Position numbers and translations under genes: made by a program | Part shown: one piece after another, positions 1-9,126 of the stretch | Numbering within the stretch: position 1 is the stretch's first letter | Layout of the letters: the number at the start of each line of letters is the position of its first letter | NCBI RefSeq assembly: GCF_027913035.1 | Contig: NZ_CP115775.1 | Location: 1,860,001-1,924,000, forward strand | Length of the DNA: 64,000 bases | Direction of reading: 5' to 3' | Origin: Paracoccus albus | GTDB taxonomy: Bacteria > Pseudomonadota > Alphaproteobacteria > Rhodobacterales > Rhodobacteraceae | Notes under the pieces: generated by a model | Told to the model about the DNA's origin: nothing | Database searches by the model: none | Seen by the model: only the letters and a program-made list of their open reading frames with translations

Positions 1-321
1 GGCTTCTCACAAGGCACGATGATGGCGCTGCACATCCTTCCCCGCCGGGAGCAGCCTGTCGCTTGCATCGTGGGCTTTTCGGGCCGCCTGCTCGTCCCCG
101 AACTGCTTGCGGCAGAGGCCAAATCCCGTCCCCCCATCCTCCTCGCCCACGGCGATCAGGACCCGATGGTTCCCTTCACCGATATGGGCGAAGCTGCCGA
201 CAACCTCGCAAATGCTGGATTTCAGACACATACCTATGTGATGAAGGGAACCGGCCACGGCATTTCCCCCGACGGGTTGGGCGCGGCGGTGCAGTTCCTT
301 AAAACCCACCTGAAAATCTAG
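1..321 (+). CDS. Alpha/beta hydrolase (esterase/thioesterase type), C-terminal part
   Basis: The frame is open from the first base, so the gene starts upstream of the window; 106 residues are visible. It opens on GFSQG, the nucleophile elbow (G-x-S-x-G) of alpha/beta hydrolases. HGDQDPMVP follows, carrying the likely catalytic Asp, and GTGHGIS carries the likely catalytic His, so the triad is complete in this part. The layout matches the carboxylesterase/phospholipase group (YpfH/acyl-protein thioesterase-like), which hydrolyses short acyl esters or thioesters in the cytoplasm. The substrate cannot be told. Confidence 0.8.
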   Translation, partial: GFSQGTMMALHILPRREQPVACIVGFSGRLLVPELLAAEAKSRPPILLAHGDQDPMVPFTDMGEAADNLANAGFQTHTYVMKGTGHGISPDGLGAAVQFLKTHLKI

Positions 322-525
322 GCTGAGCGTCCTCCAGCATCGGCAAAAAAGCCTGTAAGACCAGCGAGTTTCCGGTCTCCAAAGACCACTTTGCCGATCG
401 TCATGTTGCCGTTACGCAGCCCCGGTAGAAGGAAACCACATTCTGGGGGTTGCCTGATGACGACCCCGATATATAGTCACACCTAAGGCGAACCGATCCA
501 AAGGATTGGAAGGACGGGGTTGCGG

Positions 526-1125
526 ATGCTCGACGACCACCACCACGCGGAATTCAGGACGCAGTTCGTGCGCGAACCGGCGGCGCTCAAACAGTTTCCG
601 GCGCTTGTCCTGAACGCGGATTTCCGACCGTTAAGTTACTACCCCCTGTCGCTCTGGCCGTGGCAAGAGGCGATCAAGGCCGTGTTCCTCGACCGCGTCA
701 GCATCATTGCCGAATATGACGAATATGTGCACAGTCAGAGGCAGGCCTTCCGCATCCCCTCTGTCGTGGTGCTGAAAGATTTTGTGAAACCCCAGAAGCG
801 CGTGGCATTCACGCGCTTCAATCTTTTTCTGCGCGACGGATTTGAATGCCAGTACTGCGCATCAAAAGGCGATCTTACATTTGATCATGTCGTGCCGCGC
901 TCTCGTGGCGGGATCACCAGTTGGGAAAATGTCGTCGCGGCATGCTCGCCCTGCAACCTGCGCAAGGCAAACCGTTCGCTGCGTCACTCGGGCCTGACCC
1001 TGCGCCGCCCCGCCCGCCGTCCTACGGCCGAGGAAATGCACGCGATGGGCCGGCGCTTCCCGCCGAACCACCTGCACGAAACCTGGATGGATTTTCTGTA
1101 CTGGGACGCCGAACTGGAAAGCTGA
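526..1125 (+). CDS. HNH endonuclease family protein
   Basis: About 199 residues. The C-terminal half holds a zinc-supported HNH domain: CQYC near residue 112, then FDHVVPRSRGG (the first His and adjacent Asp), WENVVAAC, and CSPCNLRK with the last Cys pair. The N-terminal half (PALVLNADFRPLSYYPLSLWPW) is the conserved extension of the HNH group found as a single core gene in most Rhodobacteraceae. The cellular role is not established; these are not ordinary restriction enzymes. A TTG two codons upstream (position 520) lies 5 bases after GGAAGGA and could be used instead of the ATG chosen here. There is no partner gene. Confidence 0.85.
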   Translation: MLDDHHHAEFRTQFVREPAALKQFPALVLNADFRPLSYYPLSLWPWQEAIKAVFLDRVSIIAEYDEYVHSQRQAFRIPSVVVLKDFVKPQKRVAFTRFNLFLRDGFECQYCASKGDLTFDHVVPRSRGGITSWENVVAACSPCNLRKANRSLRHSGLTLRRPARRPTAEEMHAMGRRFPPNHLHETWMDFLYWDAELES

Positions 1126-1149
1126 AGCTCGCGCGCCAACGGCCCGCGA

Positions 1150-1317
1150 TCAATGTTGCTGGTTGTCGCTTCCGCTGAAGTGAACAACCCCTGCCGCGAT
1201 CAGCGCGGCCAAGGCCAGGGCCACCAACGGAACACCGTGGGCAATGCTGACCCACAGCGTCGCGGCAGCCGCCAGAATGACAGCGACCATCAGGATAAGG
1301 AAATGCGGCAGCGGCAT
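1150..1317 (-). CDS. Small two-helix membrane protein, 55 aa
   Basis: This short frame reads to 55 residues with two hydrophobic stretches, roughly residues 5-25 and 28-46, separated by HGVP, and a polar tail ending SGSDNQQH. A strong ribosome site (AAGGGGGA) sits 6 bases before the ATG. It fits a small inner-membrane hairpin protein. It lies convergent to the HNH gene and divergent from the radical SAM gene. I recognise no family; coding status rests on the ribosome site, the hydrophobic pattern and a clean stop. Confidence 0.6.
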   Translation of the reverse strand: MPLPHFLILMVAVILAAAATLWVSIAHGVPLVALALAALIAAGVVHFSGSDNQQH

Positions 1318-1429
1318 GACAGGTCCCCCTTTGACGACAATATGGGGAGGCTGCCCGGGAATGGAAAGGTCCGAGACGAAACCGCTGCAGATTATGGACA
1401 GTGTTCCTTTTTCGTTCTAGTCTTGCGCT

Positions 1430-2509
1430 ATGCTGCCGCCAAGAAATCCCGACGAATCCCTGAAAGCGCGAGGAAGCGACACACGCCCCGCGAATCGCTT
1501 CGATCAATACCATGCAGAGCGTGAGCATGACGGCTGGGATATACCCGAGGACACGCAGCTTCTGCGCACGCAGGTCACAGACGAACATCCGCGCAGTATC
1601 ATCACGCGCAACCGCTCTCCCGATGTGCCCTTCGACCGGTCCATCAACCCCTATCGCGGGTGCGAGCATGGCTGCATTTATTGCTTCGCGCGCCCCAGCC
1701 ACGCCTATTGGGGCCTGTCGCCCGGACTGGATTTCGAGACGAAGATTACCGCAAAACCCGATGCGGCCCGCCTTCTGGCGGCAGAGATCGCAAAACCATC
1801 CTATCGCGTGGCACCCATCGCCTTCGGGACCAATACCGACCCCTACCAGCCGGTCGAGGCGAAGCGGCGCATCATGCCAGAGATGTGGCAGGTACTGCTC
1901 GACTGGAACCATCCTGCAAGCCTCGTGACCCGTGGCCAGACCGTGCTGCGCGATCTGCCCCTGCTGGGACAAATGGCCAAGCGACAGCTTATCCATATCG
2001 GCATCTCGATCACGACGCTGGACGCAGACCTTGCCCGCAGTCTGGAGCCGCGCGCGCCCACCCCTGCGACCCGCCTGCGGATGATCCGTGAACTGGCCGC
2101 AGCGGGCATACAGGTCCGTGTCATGGTCGCCCCGGTGATCCCGGTGCTGACTGAAGCGGAGATAGAGCGGATCCTGAGCGCCGCGCGTGAGGCAGGGGCG
2201 ACAAATGCCAGCATGATCCCGTTGCGCCTGCCGCTGGAAGTCGCGCCCCTGTTCCGCGACTGGCTGGACCGCCACCGACCTGACGCTGCCGCACATGTCA
2301 TGAACAAGGTGCAGGCCATGCGTGGTGGTCGCGACAACGACCCAAGGTTTGGCAGCCGGATGCGTGGCGAAGGAATCGAAGCGGAACTGATGATGAAACG
2401 CTTCAAGCTTGCGCGAAAAAGGTTGGGCTACGCCGAAACCACCCCTCCGCTGGATTGTTCCCGCTTCGGCCCACCGCCGCGCAAGGGCGACCAGTTGGCG
2501 CTGTTCTAG
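1430..2509 (+). CDS. PA0069-family radical SAM protein
   Basis: The product is 359 residues. The cluster motif is C-E-H-G-C-I-Y-C near residue 80, in the context NPYRGCEHGC, which binds the 4Fe-4S cluster that cleaves S-adenosylmethionine. Downstream come KLARK-type basic stretches and the conserved RVMVAPVIPVLTEAEIE segment of the PA0069/spore-photoproduct-lyase-like family. The reaction of this family is unknown; some relatives of SplB repair DNA, but the substrate residues are not conserved enough to claim that. The start ATG gives MLPPRNPDE. The stop overlaps the convergent NTF2-like gene by a few bases. Confidence 0.85.
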   Translation: MLPPRNPDESLKARGSDTRPANRFDQYHAEREHDGWDIPEDTQLLRTQVTDEHPRSIITRNRSPDVPFDRSINPYRGCEHGCIYCFARPSHAYWGLSPGLDFETKITAKPDAARLLAAEIAKPSYRVAPIAFGTNTDPYQPVEAKRRIMPEMWQVLLDWNHPASLVTRGQTVLRDLPLLGQMAKRQLIHIGISITTLDADLARSLEPRAPTPATRLRMIRELAAAGIQVRVMVAPVIPVLTEAEIERILSAAREAGATNASMIPLRLPLEVAPLFRDWLDRHRPDAAAHVMNKVQAMRGGRDNDPRFGSRMRGEGIEAELMMKRFKLARKRLGYAETTPPLDCSRFGPPPRKGDQLALF

Positions 2510-2982
2510 CCCGCGGGCCAGCCGGGGCGGTCGTCGATGGGCGCGGCCACGGACAGCCCGCCGCTGCTTTCGGCCGTGCGGTTCAGCGTGCCAATCAGCG
2601 GGATCATGTCAGTGAGGATCAGCAGCCGCGTCATCTTCCCCCAGCGAAGATGGATGACATGGACGCCCCCGTTTTGCGTGAGGACGCCATCGGTGCCGGT
2701 ATTACTCTCGGTCCACTCGACGGTGGCAATCGTGTTCCACGGCCCGCCGGCAATGTCGATCCGGTGAAGCTCGAAGCGCAGATCGGGCATGATCCGGCGC
2801 AGCCGCTCATACCAGGCGCGGATCGAGGCCGGGTTGTCGCGGCGGCCGGCGAGTGCGTGGTCCTCGCCCAGAAAGACATGCTCGGCATCCGAAGCGAAGG
2901 CGTCGAGAACCGGCTCGATCTCGCCGCGATTGATGGCCTCGAACAGGCCGGTTATGCGGCGGCGGACTATGGCGTGATACAT
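2506..2982 (-). CDS. NTF2-like (SnoaL-type) protein
   Basis: About 158 residues with the cone-shaped NTF2-like fold pattern: an N-terminal helix (RRRITGLFEAINRG), DAFASDAEHVFLGEDHALAG, then YERLRRIMPDLRFELHRIDIAGGPWNT and a beta-rich end. Such proteins act as small ketosteroid-isomerase-like enzymes or binding proteins; no catalytic set is clear here. I start at the ATG at 2982 because GAGG precedes it by 6 bases. An ATG 63 bases upstream lacks a ribosome site. The gene is convergent with the radical SAM gene and lies downstream of two Lrp regulators. Confidence 0.7.
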   Translation of the reverse strand: MYHAIVRRRITGLFEAINRGEIEPVLDAFASDAEHVFLGEDHALAGRRDNPASIRAWYERLRRIMPDLRFELHRIDIAGGPWNTIATVEWTESNTGTDGVLTQNGGVHVIHLRWGKMTRLLILTDMIPLIGTLNRTAESSGGLSVAAPIDDRPGWPAG

Positions 2983-3074
2983 GCTGACCTCGTGACCCGG
3001 AGTGGCGGTGACTCGCGACTTCCGGCGAATGTAAGCACCCATCACATTCCGGCGGCAACACGTCTTTTAGCAAC

Positions 3075-3526
3075 TCAGCCAAGCGGCCCCGGCCTGCGTT
3101 CTTCCGAGAGCATGACGTTGGCCTCGACCTGTCCCAGCCCCGGCAGCGTCATGATCCGGCGGCGCAGGATGCGCTCGAAATCGGCGATGTCGCGGGCGAC
3201 GATGCGCAGCCGGTAATCGAACTGCCCGAGCACATGCTGCACAAGCTGCACCTCTGGGATGGCGGTGACGGCGCGTTCGAACTCTTCGAGGCTGGTGCGC
3301 CCTTTCGTCGCCAGCCTGATGCCCAGAAACACCGTCACGCCAAAGCCGAGCGCGGCATTGTCCAGCACCACACGTTGACCGGCAATTACCCCCGCCTCTT
3401 GCAGCCGCCTAATCCGCCGCCATGCTGCGGGCTGCGTCATGCCGAGGGCCCGCCCGATCTCGGCCGCGCCCAGCGTGGCATCGCGCGAAAGCCGTTTCAG
3501 GATCAACAGATCGGTCGCATCGGGAG

Positions 3527-3530
<4 letters not shown>
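3075..3530 (-). CDS. Lrp/AsnC-family transcriptional regulator (second of a tandem pair)
   Basis: The product is 151 residues. An N-terminal winged helix-turn-helix (residues 5-55: DLLILKRLSRDATLGAAEIG, then MTQPAAWRRIRRLQEAGVI) is followed by a RAM/AsnC ligand-binding domain with the typical VQLVQHVLGQFDYRL segment. Lrp proteins form octamers that sense amino acids. The ATG overlaps the stop of the preceding Lrp gene by 4 bases, so the two are co-transcribed and perhaps hetero-oligomerise. The pair faces away from ilvC, which suggests amino-acid-responsive control, though the target and ligand are not proved by sequence. Confidence 0.88.
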
Positions 3531-5135
<1,605 letters not shown>

Positions 5136-5157
5136 GGTTCCCGCTGATGCAATAAGG

Positions 5158-5188
5158 AAGGCCGGGAAACATTTTCCCGGCCTTTTTT
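5158..5188 (+). terminator. Rho-independent terminator of ilvC
   Basis: A perfect 12-bp stem (AAGGCCGGGAAA with its complement) closes on the 3-base loop CAT and runs into a T tract. It begins 22 bases after the ilvC stop codon. Confidence 0.9.
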
Positions 5189-5309
5189 ACTGACAAGTCG
5201 AGCTGATGTTTTCCCGGCGATGAATAGCGGCACGGAATCGCGATTGACCTATCCTGCTTGAGTAGCCGTTCCTTAACACCCCATCGGCTGATTGTCGTTC
5301 GGCACGGTT

Positions 5310-5840
5310 TCAACCAGGGTTTTTTGCTGTGTATTTGGTCTTGCCAGTCAATGACAGCAAGCCAAGCGTTGCCAGAAGGAAAGAGGCGCCAGAGGCTAGT
5401 GTTCTCATCACATTCCAGAACTGCCATGGTGATGAATATTCGTCCCACATCACCCTGGCATCCGCTAAATTGGTTGGCACCTCTTTGAGAGCAAGCGCTT
5501 CGTTCATCGGCACATTGACTGCCATCGTTAACACTAGCCCAAAGCACAGATAGGTGACGGAAGACGCCGCAAACCACGCCGCGCTACTGTTCATCCGAAG
5601 CCGCCACAAGGACATAGCTGACGCAGCCAGGACCAACGGCGTCAGAAAGAATGCCGGAAAGAAAACCACATTGCGGACCGAGGCATTCATGGCCTGCATC
5701 GCCTGAATTGCCACACGAGGGTCGGCTGCGTCCAACCCCCACATCGTCGAACAGACCCAAGCGTAGAAAAATCCGAAAATCGCCGCGCTGAACAGCATTG
5801 AAACCGAGATTATGACCTTGGTGTGCACAGGTAATGACAT
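5310..5840 (-). CDS. DUF1772 (anthrone oxygenase-like) membrane protein
   Basis: The product is 176 residues with four hydrophobic segments, roughly residues 8-30, 58-78, 88-108 and 148-166. The NVPMNEAL motif between helices 3 and 4 is the signature of the DUF1772/anthrone-oxygenase family. Fungal members hydroxylate polyketide anthrones; bacterial roles are unknown. It diverges from a TetR regulator across a large inverted repeat, so it is very likely the regulator's target. The ATG lies about 10 bases from the operator. Confidence 0.75.
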   Translation of the reverse strand: MSLPVHTKVIISVSMLFSAAIFGFFYAWVCSTMWGLDAADPRVAIQAMQAMNASVRNVVFFPAFFLTPLVLAASAMSLWRLRMNSSAAWFAASSVTYLCFGLVLTMAVNVPMNEALALKEVPTNLADARVMWDEYSSPWQFWNVMRTLASGASFLLATLGLLSLTGKTKYTAKNPG

Positions 5841-5850
5841 GACAGTTTTC

Positions 5851-5895
5851 CGTATAGGTGTGTACGCCTTGATATGAGGTGTACATATCTATACG
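5851..5895. promoter_or_regulatory. 45-bp inverted repeat, probable TetR operator
   Basis: Two 19-bp half-sites of the form CGTATAGRTRTGTACRCCT face each other around a 7-bp centre (TTGATAT), with only three mismatches between arms. The repeat fills the gap between the DUF1772 and tetR start codons and would cover both promoters. Each arm itself contains a GTGTAC/GTACAC-like step, so two regulator dimers could bind. Confidence 0.75.
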
Positions 5896-5923
5896 TTTTC
5901 TTCCTGTCAAGATGGAGCGTCGT

Positions 5924-6541
5924 ATGAAAGAAGAAAGTAAACAGAAGCGCCATGCGCAGATTGCAAATTGCGCCTATGACGTGCTCGGCACGAGCGGATA
6001 TTCCGGGGCCTCCTTGCTGACCATTGCCAAGGCGGCCAAAGCCTCAAATGAAACACTCTATCGTTGGTACGGCGGCAAACTGGGATTGTTTGAAGCCATG
6101 ATCCGGGATAACGCGGCAGAAACCCGGGAAAGGCTTGAAGCTGCGATAGGATCGGAAGCTGATCCGATGCAAACGCTGAAGGCTATTGCACCGGTGCTGC
6201 TTGGCATGGTGTTGGGGGAGAAGGCCGTCCTGCTCAACCGCGCTGCTGCAGCAGATCCATCGAATGAGCTTGGCAAGGCGATCGCCCGAAACGGACGCGA
6301 CAGTCTTGCCCCCTTGATCGGAAACGTCATGGCGCGCCTGTCGACCGGCTCTGGATACAGCCACCATGAAATGACGGACATGTTCATCAGTTTGCTGATC
6401 GGGGACCTTCAGGTCAGACGGGCTATCGGCGCCATGTCTGAACCGGACGCATCCTATACCGAAGCGCGAGCGAATACGGCCATCGATCGCTTCATCTCAA
6501 TCATTGGTCAGCCGGTTTCCTCTACCGCTGCGAAAAGCTAA
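5924..6541 (+). CDS. TetR/AcrR-family transcriptional regulator
   Basis: About 205 residues. The N-terminal helix-turn-helix runs from HAQIANCAYDVLGTSGYSGA through LLTIAKAAKASNETLYRWYGGKLGLFEAM, the standard TetR DNA-binding pattern. The rest is the helical ligand and dimer domain and is not diagnostic. I choose the ATG at 5924 because GGAG sits 6 bases before it; an ATG at 5912 is also in frame. It is divergent from the DUF1772 gene and probably represses both itself and that gene through the inverted repeat. The inducer is unknown. Confidence 0.88.
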   Translation: MKEESKQKRHAQIANCAYDVLGTSGYSGASLLTIAKAAKASNETLYRWYGGKLGLFEAMIRDNAAETRERLEAAIGSEADPMQTLKAIAPVLLGMVLGEKAVLLNRAAAADPSNELGKAIARNGRDSLAPLIGNVMARLSTGSGYSHHEMTDMFISLLIGDLQVRRAIGAMSEPDASYTEARANTAIDRFISIIGQPVSSTAAKS

Positions 6542-6588
6542 GTGTAGAACAATGCAGCATTGGTAAGCCTGGTTCGAAACAGACCTTC

Positions 6589-6723
6589 ATGACGGCGATT
6601 GCGAGTGACGACTTCTTTTTGTCACGATCACGCGCCGAGGAAGGCACCCACCCGGTCGAGATGCAACACGAGGGCTGGCAGGCGATCCTCGATAATGTCG
6701 CTCGGTTTGTCGAACAGGAATAG
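6589..6723 (+). pseudogene. Gene fragment, possibly the C-terminus of an SRPBCC/AHSA1 protein
   Basis: A 44-codon frame ends in EMQHEGWQAILDNVARFVEQ, which resembles the last helix of START-like (SRPBCC/AHSA1) proteins. No in-frame N-terminal part is visible upstream and no ribosome site precedes the ATG, so it looks like a remnant left between tetR and xerC. The family call rests on the final helix only. Confidence 0.3.
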
Positions 6724-6728
6724 TGTCC

Positions 6729-7658
6729 CTAACGGCGCGGATGGGCATTGCGGTAGACCTCCATCAGCCGGGCATCATCGACGCCGGTATAGACCTGCGT
6801 CGTGGCAAGGCTGGCATGGCCCAGCAATTCCTGAATGGTGCGCAGATCGCCGCCGGCTGAAAGAAGATGCGTGGCAAAGCTGTGGCGCAGGGCATGGGGC
6901 GTGGCCGTGGGCGGCAGGCCGAGGGATTGGCGCATCTTTGCCATCGCCCCTTCAAGGACGCCTGCGCGCAATGGACCGCCACGGGCGCCGTAGAAAAGCG
7001 GGCTATCCTTTTCCAGCGGATAGGGGCAAAGGCGCAGATAGGCGGCAATGGCATCTATCGCCACGGGCAGGACCGGGACCATGCGTTCACGCCCGCCCTT
7101 GCCGCGTATGGTCAGGGATTCGCGCATGGGCCATTCAGCACCGGTTAGCGAAAGCGCCTCTGATATGCGCAAGCCACAGCCGTAAAGCAGCGTCAGCACC
7201 GCCATGTCGCGGGACGCAATCCAAGGTTCGGCGTGGTGGCTGCCCGCGTGGTCAAGAAGCTCACGGGCCTGATCGGGCGCAAGCGGACGCGGGAGGGACC
7301 GCTGGTATTTGGGGCCGCGCGTCGACAAGGCGGCTGACAGGTCATAGCCCTCTCGGTCGGAAATCCATCGCAGGAAGCTGCGGATCGCCGAAAGCCGACG
7401 GGCCAGCGAACGGGCAGACAGGCCCCTGGCCCTTTCCGCAGCCGCAAAAGCACGCATATCAATCTGCTTGAGCGAAGCGAGGGATTTCGGGGTCGCGCCT
7501 TCTCCATAATGCCCGCCAAGGAAGGACAGAAAGGCCAGCGTATCATCGCGATAAGCGGTGATGGTGTGGGCAGAGCGGTCCCTGGCGGCCGCTTCGCCCT
7601 GAAGCCATTGCGCCAACGCATCTGCCATCGCGGGCGTCAGCGCCAGCGGCGTGCTCAT
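6729..7658 (-). CDS. xerC: Tyrosine recombinase XerC
   Basis: XerC works with XerD at dif to resolve chromosome dimers at division. The product is 309 residues, the normal length. A SAM-like core-binding domain occupies residues 12-100. The catalytic domain shows YGCGLRISE (first Arg), RGKGGRERMVP (Lys), HALRHSFATHLL (His-x2-Arg) and GHASLATTQVYT (second His and the nucleophile Tyr). The start overlaps the end of the DUF484 gene by 4 bases, in the order fsa-DUF484-xerC; the DUF484-xerC pairing is known in other proteobacteria. Confidence 0.95.
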   Translation of the reverse strand: MSTPLALTPAMADALAQWLQGEAAARDRSAHTITAYRDDTLAFLSFLGGHYGEGATPKSLASLKQIDMRAFAAAERARGLSARSLARRLSAIRSFLRWISDREGYDLSAALSTRGPKYQRSLPRPLAPDQARELLDHAGSHHAEPWIASRDMAVLTLLYGCGLRISEALSLTGAEWPMRESLTIRGKGGRERMVPVLPVAIDAIAAYLRLCPYPLEKDSPLFYGARGGPLRAGVLEGAMAKMRQSLGLPPTATPHALRHSFATHLLSAGGDLRTIQELLGHASLATTQVYTGVDDARLMEVYRNAHPRR

Positions 7659-8347
7659 TCGTCCAGCCAGCGAAGCAGGATCAAGCGGAACGCCTGACCA
7701 AAGAAGCGCAGCAGATCGGTGCCTTGCGCAGCACTGAACCGTCCCGGCTCGTCCGAGCCCATCAGCAGCAGCGCAGGCATCCGGTTTGCGCCCAGATCCA
7801 GCGGAATCAGTGCCTCGGACGCGACAGGCGCACCATGCAGCCCCGCGCTGACCGACGACGCGCGGCGCAGCATCACTTCGCCAGAGCTTTGGCCGCGACG
7901 CCCCGCCGCAATCGCACGGGATACCGTTCCTGCCGGCACCATCGTCAGCGGGCCGCCCATTTCCGGCGTGCCTTCCTTGGTAGAGGTTTCCATCACCAGA
8001 ACAAGCGTATCGACCCGCAGGATATCGGCGAGGTCAGTCTGCATGTTCTCAAGAAAATCTTCGAAATCCACGGGCTGCAACAGCGACAGGACCGCACGGT
8101 GGATGGTATTCATCCCCGACTGGTTTTCATAGGCGGCAGCGATGACCGTTTCATGCGCGGCTTCCAGCCGGTCCAGCCGCGATTCCAGAGCCGTCATGGC
8201 GCGGCCGCGAATGTCGATGACATTGTCGCCGACGCCTTCCTCATGCGCGCCGACAATGGCCCGCATGAGGTCGCGATCCATCAGGATCGAGCTGGGATCG
8301 TCCAGCAGCGCCTGCCGCTGTTCGGGGGACAGCGCCTGTTCGGTCAT
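7655..8347 (-). CDS. DUF484 family protein
   Basis: The product is 230 residues. An N-terminal helical part ([20 protein letters not shown]) leads into a coiled-coil-like stretch and then a GAF-like domain (from about residue 90) with [16 protein letters not shown]. That architecture is DUF484, usually next to xerC and of unknown function. It overlaps both neighbours by 4 bases (ATGA), so translation of fsa, this gene and xerC is coupled. A regulatory or sensory role is only an inference from the GAF-like fold. Confidence 0.85.
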   Translation of the reverse strand: MTEQALSPEQRQALLDDPSSILMDRDLMRAIVGAHEEGVGDNVIDIRGRAMTALESRLDRLEAAHETVIAAAYENQSGMNTIHRAVLSLLQPVDFEDFLENMQTDLADILRVDTLVLVMETSTKEGTPEMGGPLTMVPAGTVSRAIAAGRRGQSSGEVMLRRASSVSAGLHGAPVASEALIPLDLGANRMPALLLMGSDEPGRFSAAQGTDLLRFFGQAFRLILLRWLDE

Positions 8348-9000
8348 TGGCCGATCTTCTGACCGGTCTTGGCCCAGTCCGCGTTGAATTGCGCCAGGCC
8401 CTTATCGGTCAGCGGGTGGGTCGCCATCGACTTGATAACATTCGGCGGCGAGGTGATGACATCGGCACCGATCCGGCCCGCTTCGATGATATGGTTCACC
8501 GAACGGATCGAGGCGGCAAGAATCTGCGTCTCGTAGCCGTAATTGTCGTAAATCTCGCGGATATCGGCGATCAGTTCCATCCCGTCCAGATGGATGTCGT
8601 CCAGACGCCCGATGAACGGGCTGATGAAGGTCGCGCCAGCTTTCGCCGCCAGAATAGCCTGCGCGGGCGAGAAGCAGAGCGTGACATTCACCATGTGGCC
8701 CGCATCCGATAGCACACGGCAGGCTTTCAGCCCGTCCCAGGTCAACGGCACCTTCACGGCAATATTATTGGCGATCTTTGCCAGGTGCTTGCCCTCGCGG
8801 ATCATGTCATCGGCTTTTTCGGCAACCACCTCGGCAGAGACAGGGCCCGGGATCATGTCGCAGATCTCGCGGGTCACTTCTTCAATATCGCGGCCCGCCT
8901 TCAAGATCAGCGACGGATTGGTGGTAACCCCGTCAACCATTCCCAGATCGTTCAATTCGCGGATGGCATCGACGTCGGCTGTATCGACAAAGAATTTCAT
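8344..9000 (-). CDS. fsa: Fructose-6-phosphate aldolase / small transaldolase
   Basis: The product is 218 residues, matching the short TalC/Fsa group. [17 protein letters not shown] opens the barrel and GVTTNPSLI follows. The Schiff-base lysine is in [15 protein letters not shown] near residue 84, and [10 protein letters not shown] and ILAASIRSV are the conserved late strands. It interconverts fructose 6-phosphate with dihydroxyacetone plus glyceraldehyde 3-phosphate, or acts as transaldolase; the two cannot be separated here. GAGGAG lies 7 bases before the ATG at 9000. An upstream in-frame start has no ribosome site. Confidence 0.9.
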   Translation of the reverse strand: MKFFVDTADVDAIRELNDLGMVDGVTTNPSLILKAGRDIEEVTREICDMIPGPVSAEVVAEKADDMIREGKHLAKIANNIAVKVPLTWDGLKACRVLSDAGHMVNVTLCFSPAQAILAAKAGATFISPFIGRLDDIHLDGMELIADIREIYDNYGYETQILAASIRSVNHIIEAGRIGADVITSPPNVIKSMATHPLTDKGLAQFNADWAKTGQKIGQ

Positions 9001-9126
9001 GGCGCACTCCTCAGCAGCGTTTGGCAAAGTGATAGCGCATTGCCTTGCTTACCGAAAGCGGCAGTGCTTGTTTTTCCGCGCCACTCGCGGCAGTGTGCCG
9101 ACCTTATCCATCTCTGCGGGCTGATT

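Noticed and set aside
8785..9126. Extension of priA into the fsa region
   Set aside because: The frame is open but it overlaps the divergent fsa gene and has no PriA similarity before the GTG at 9127.
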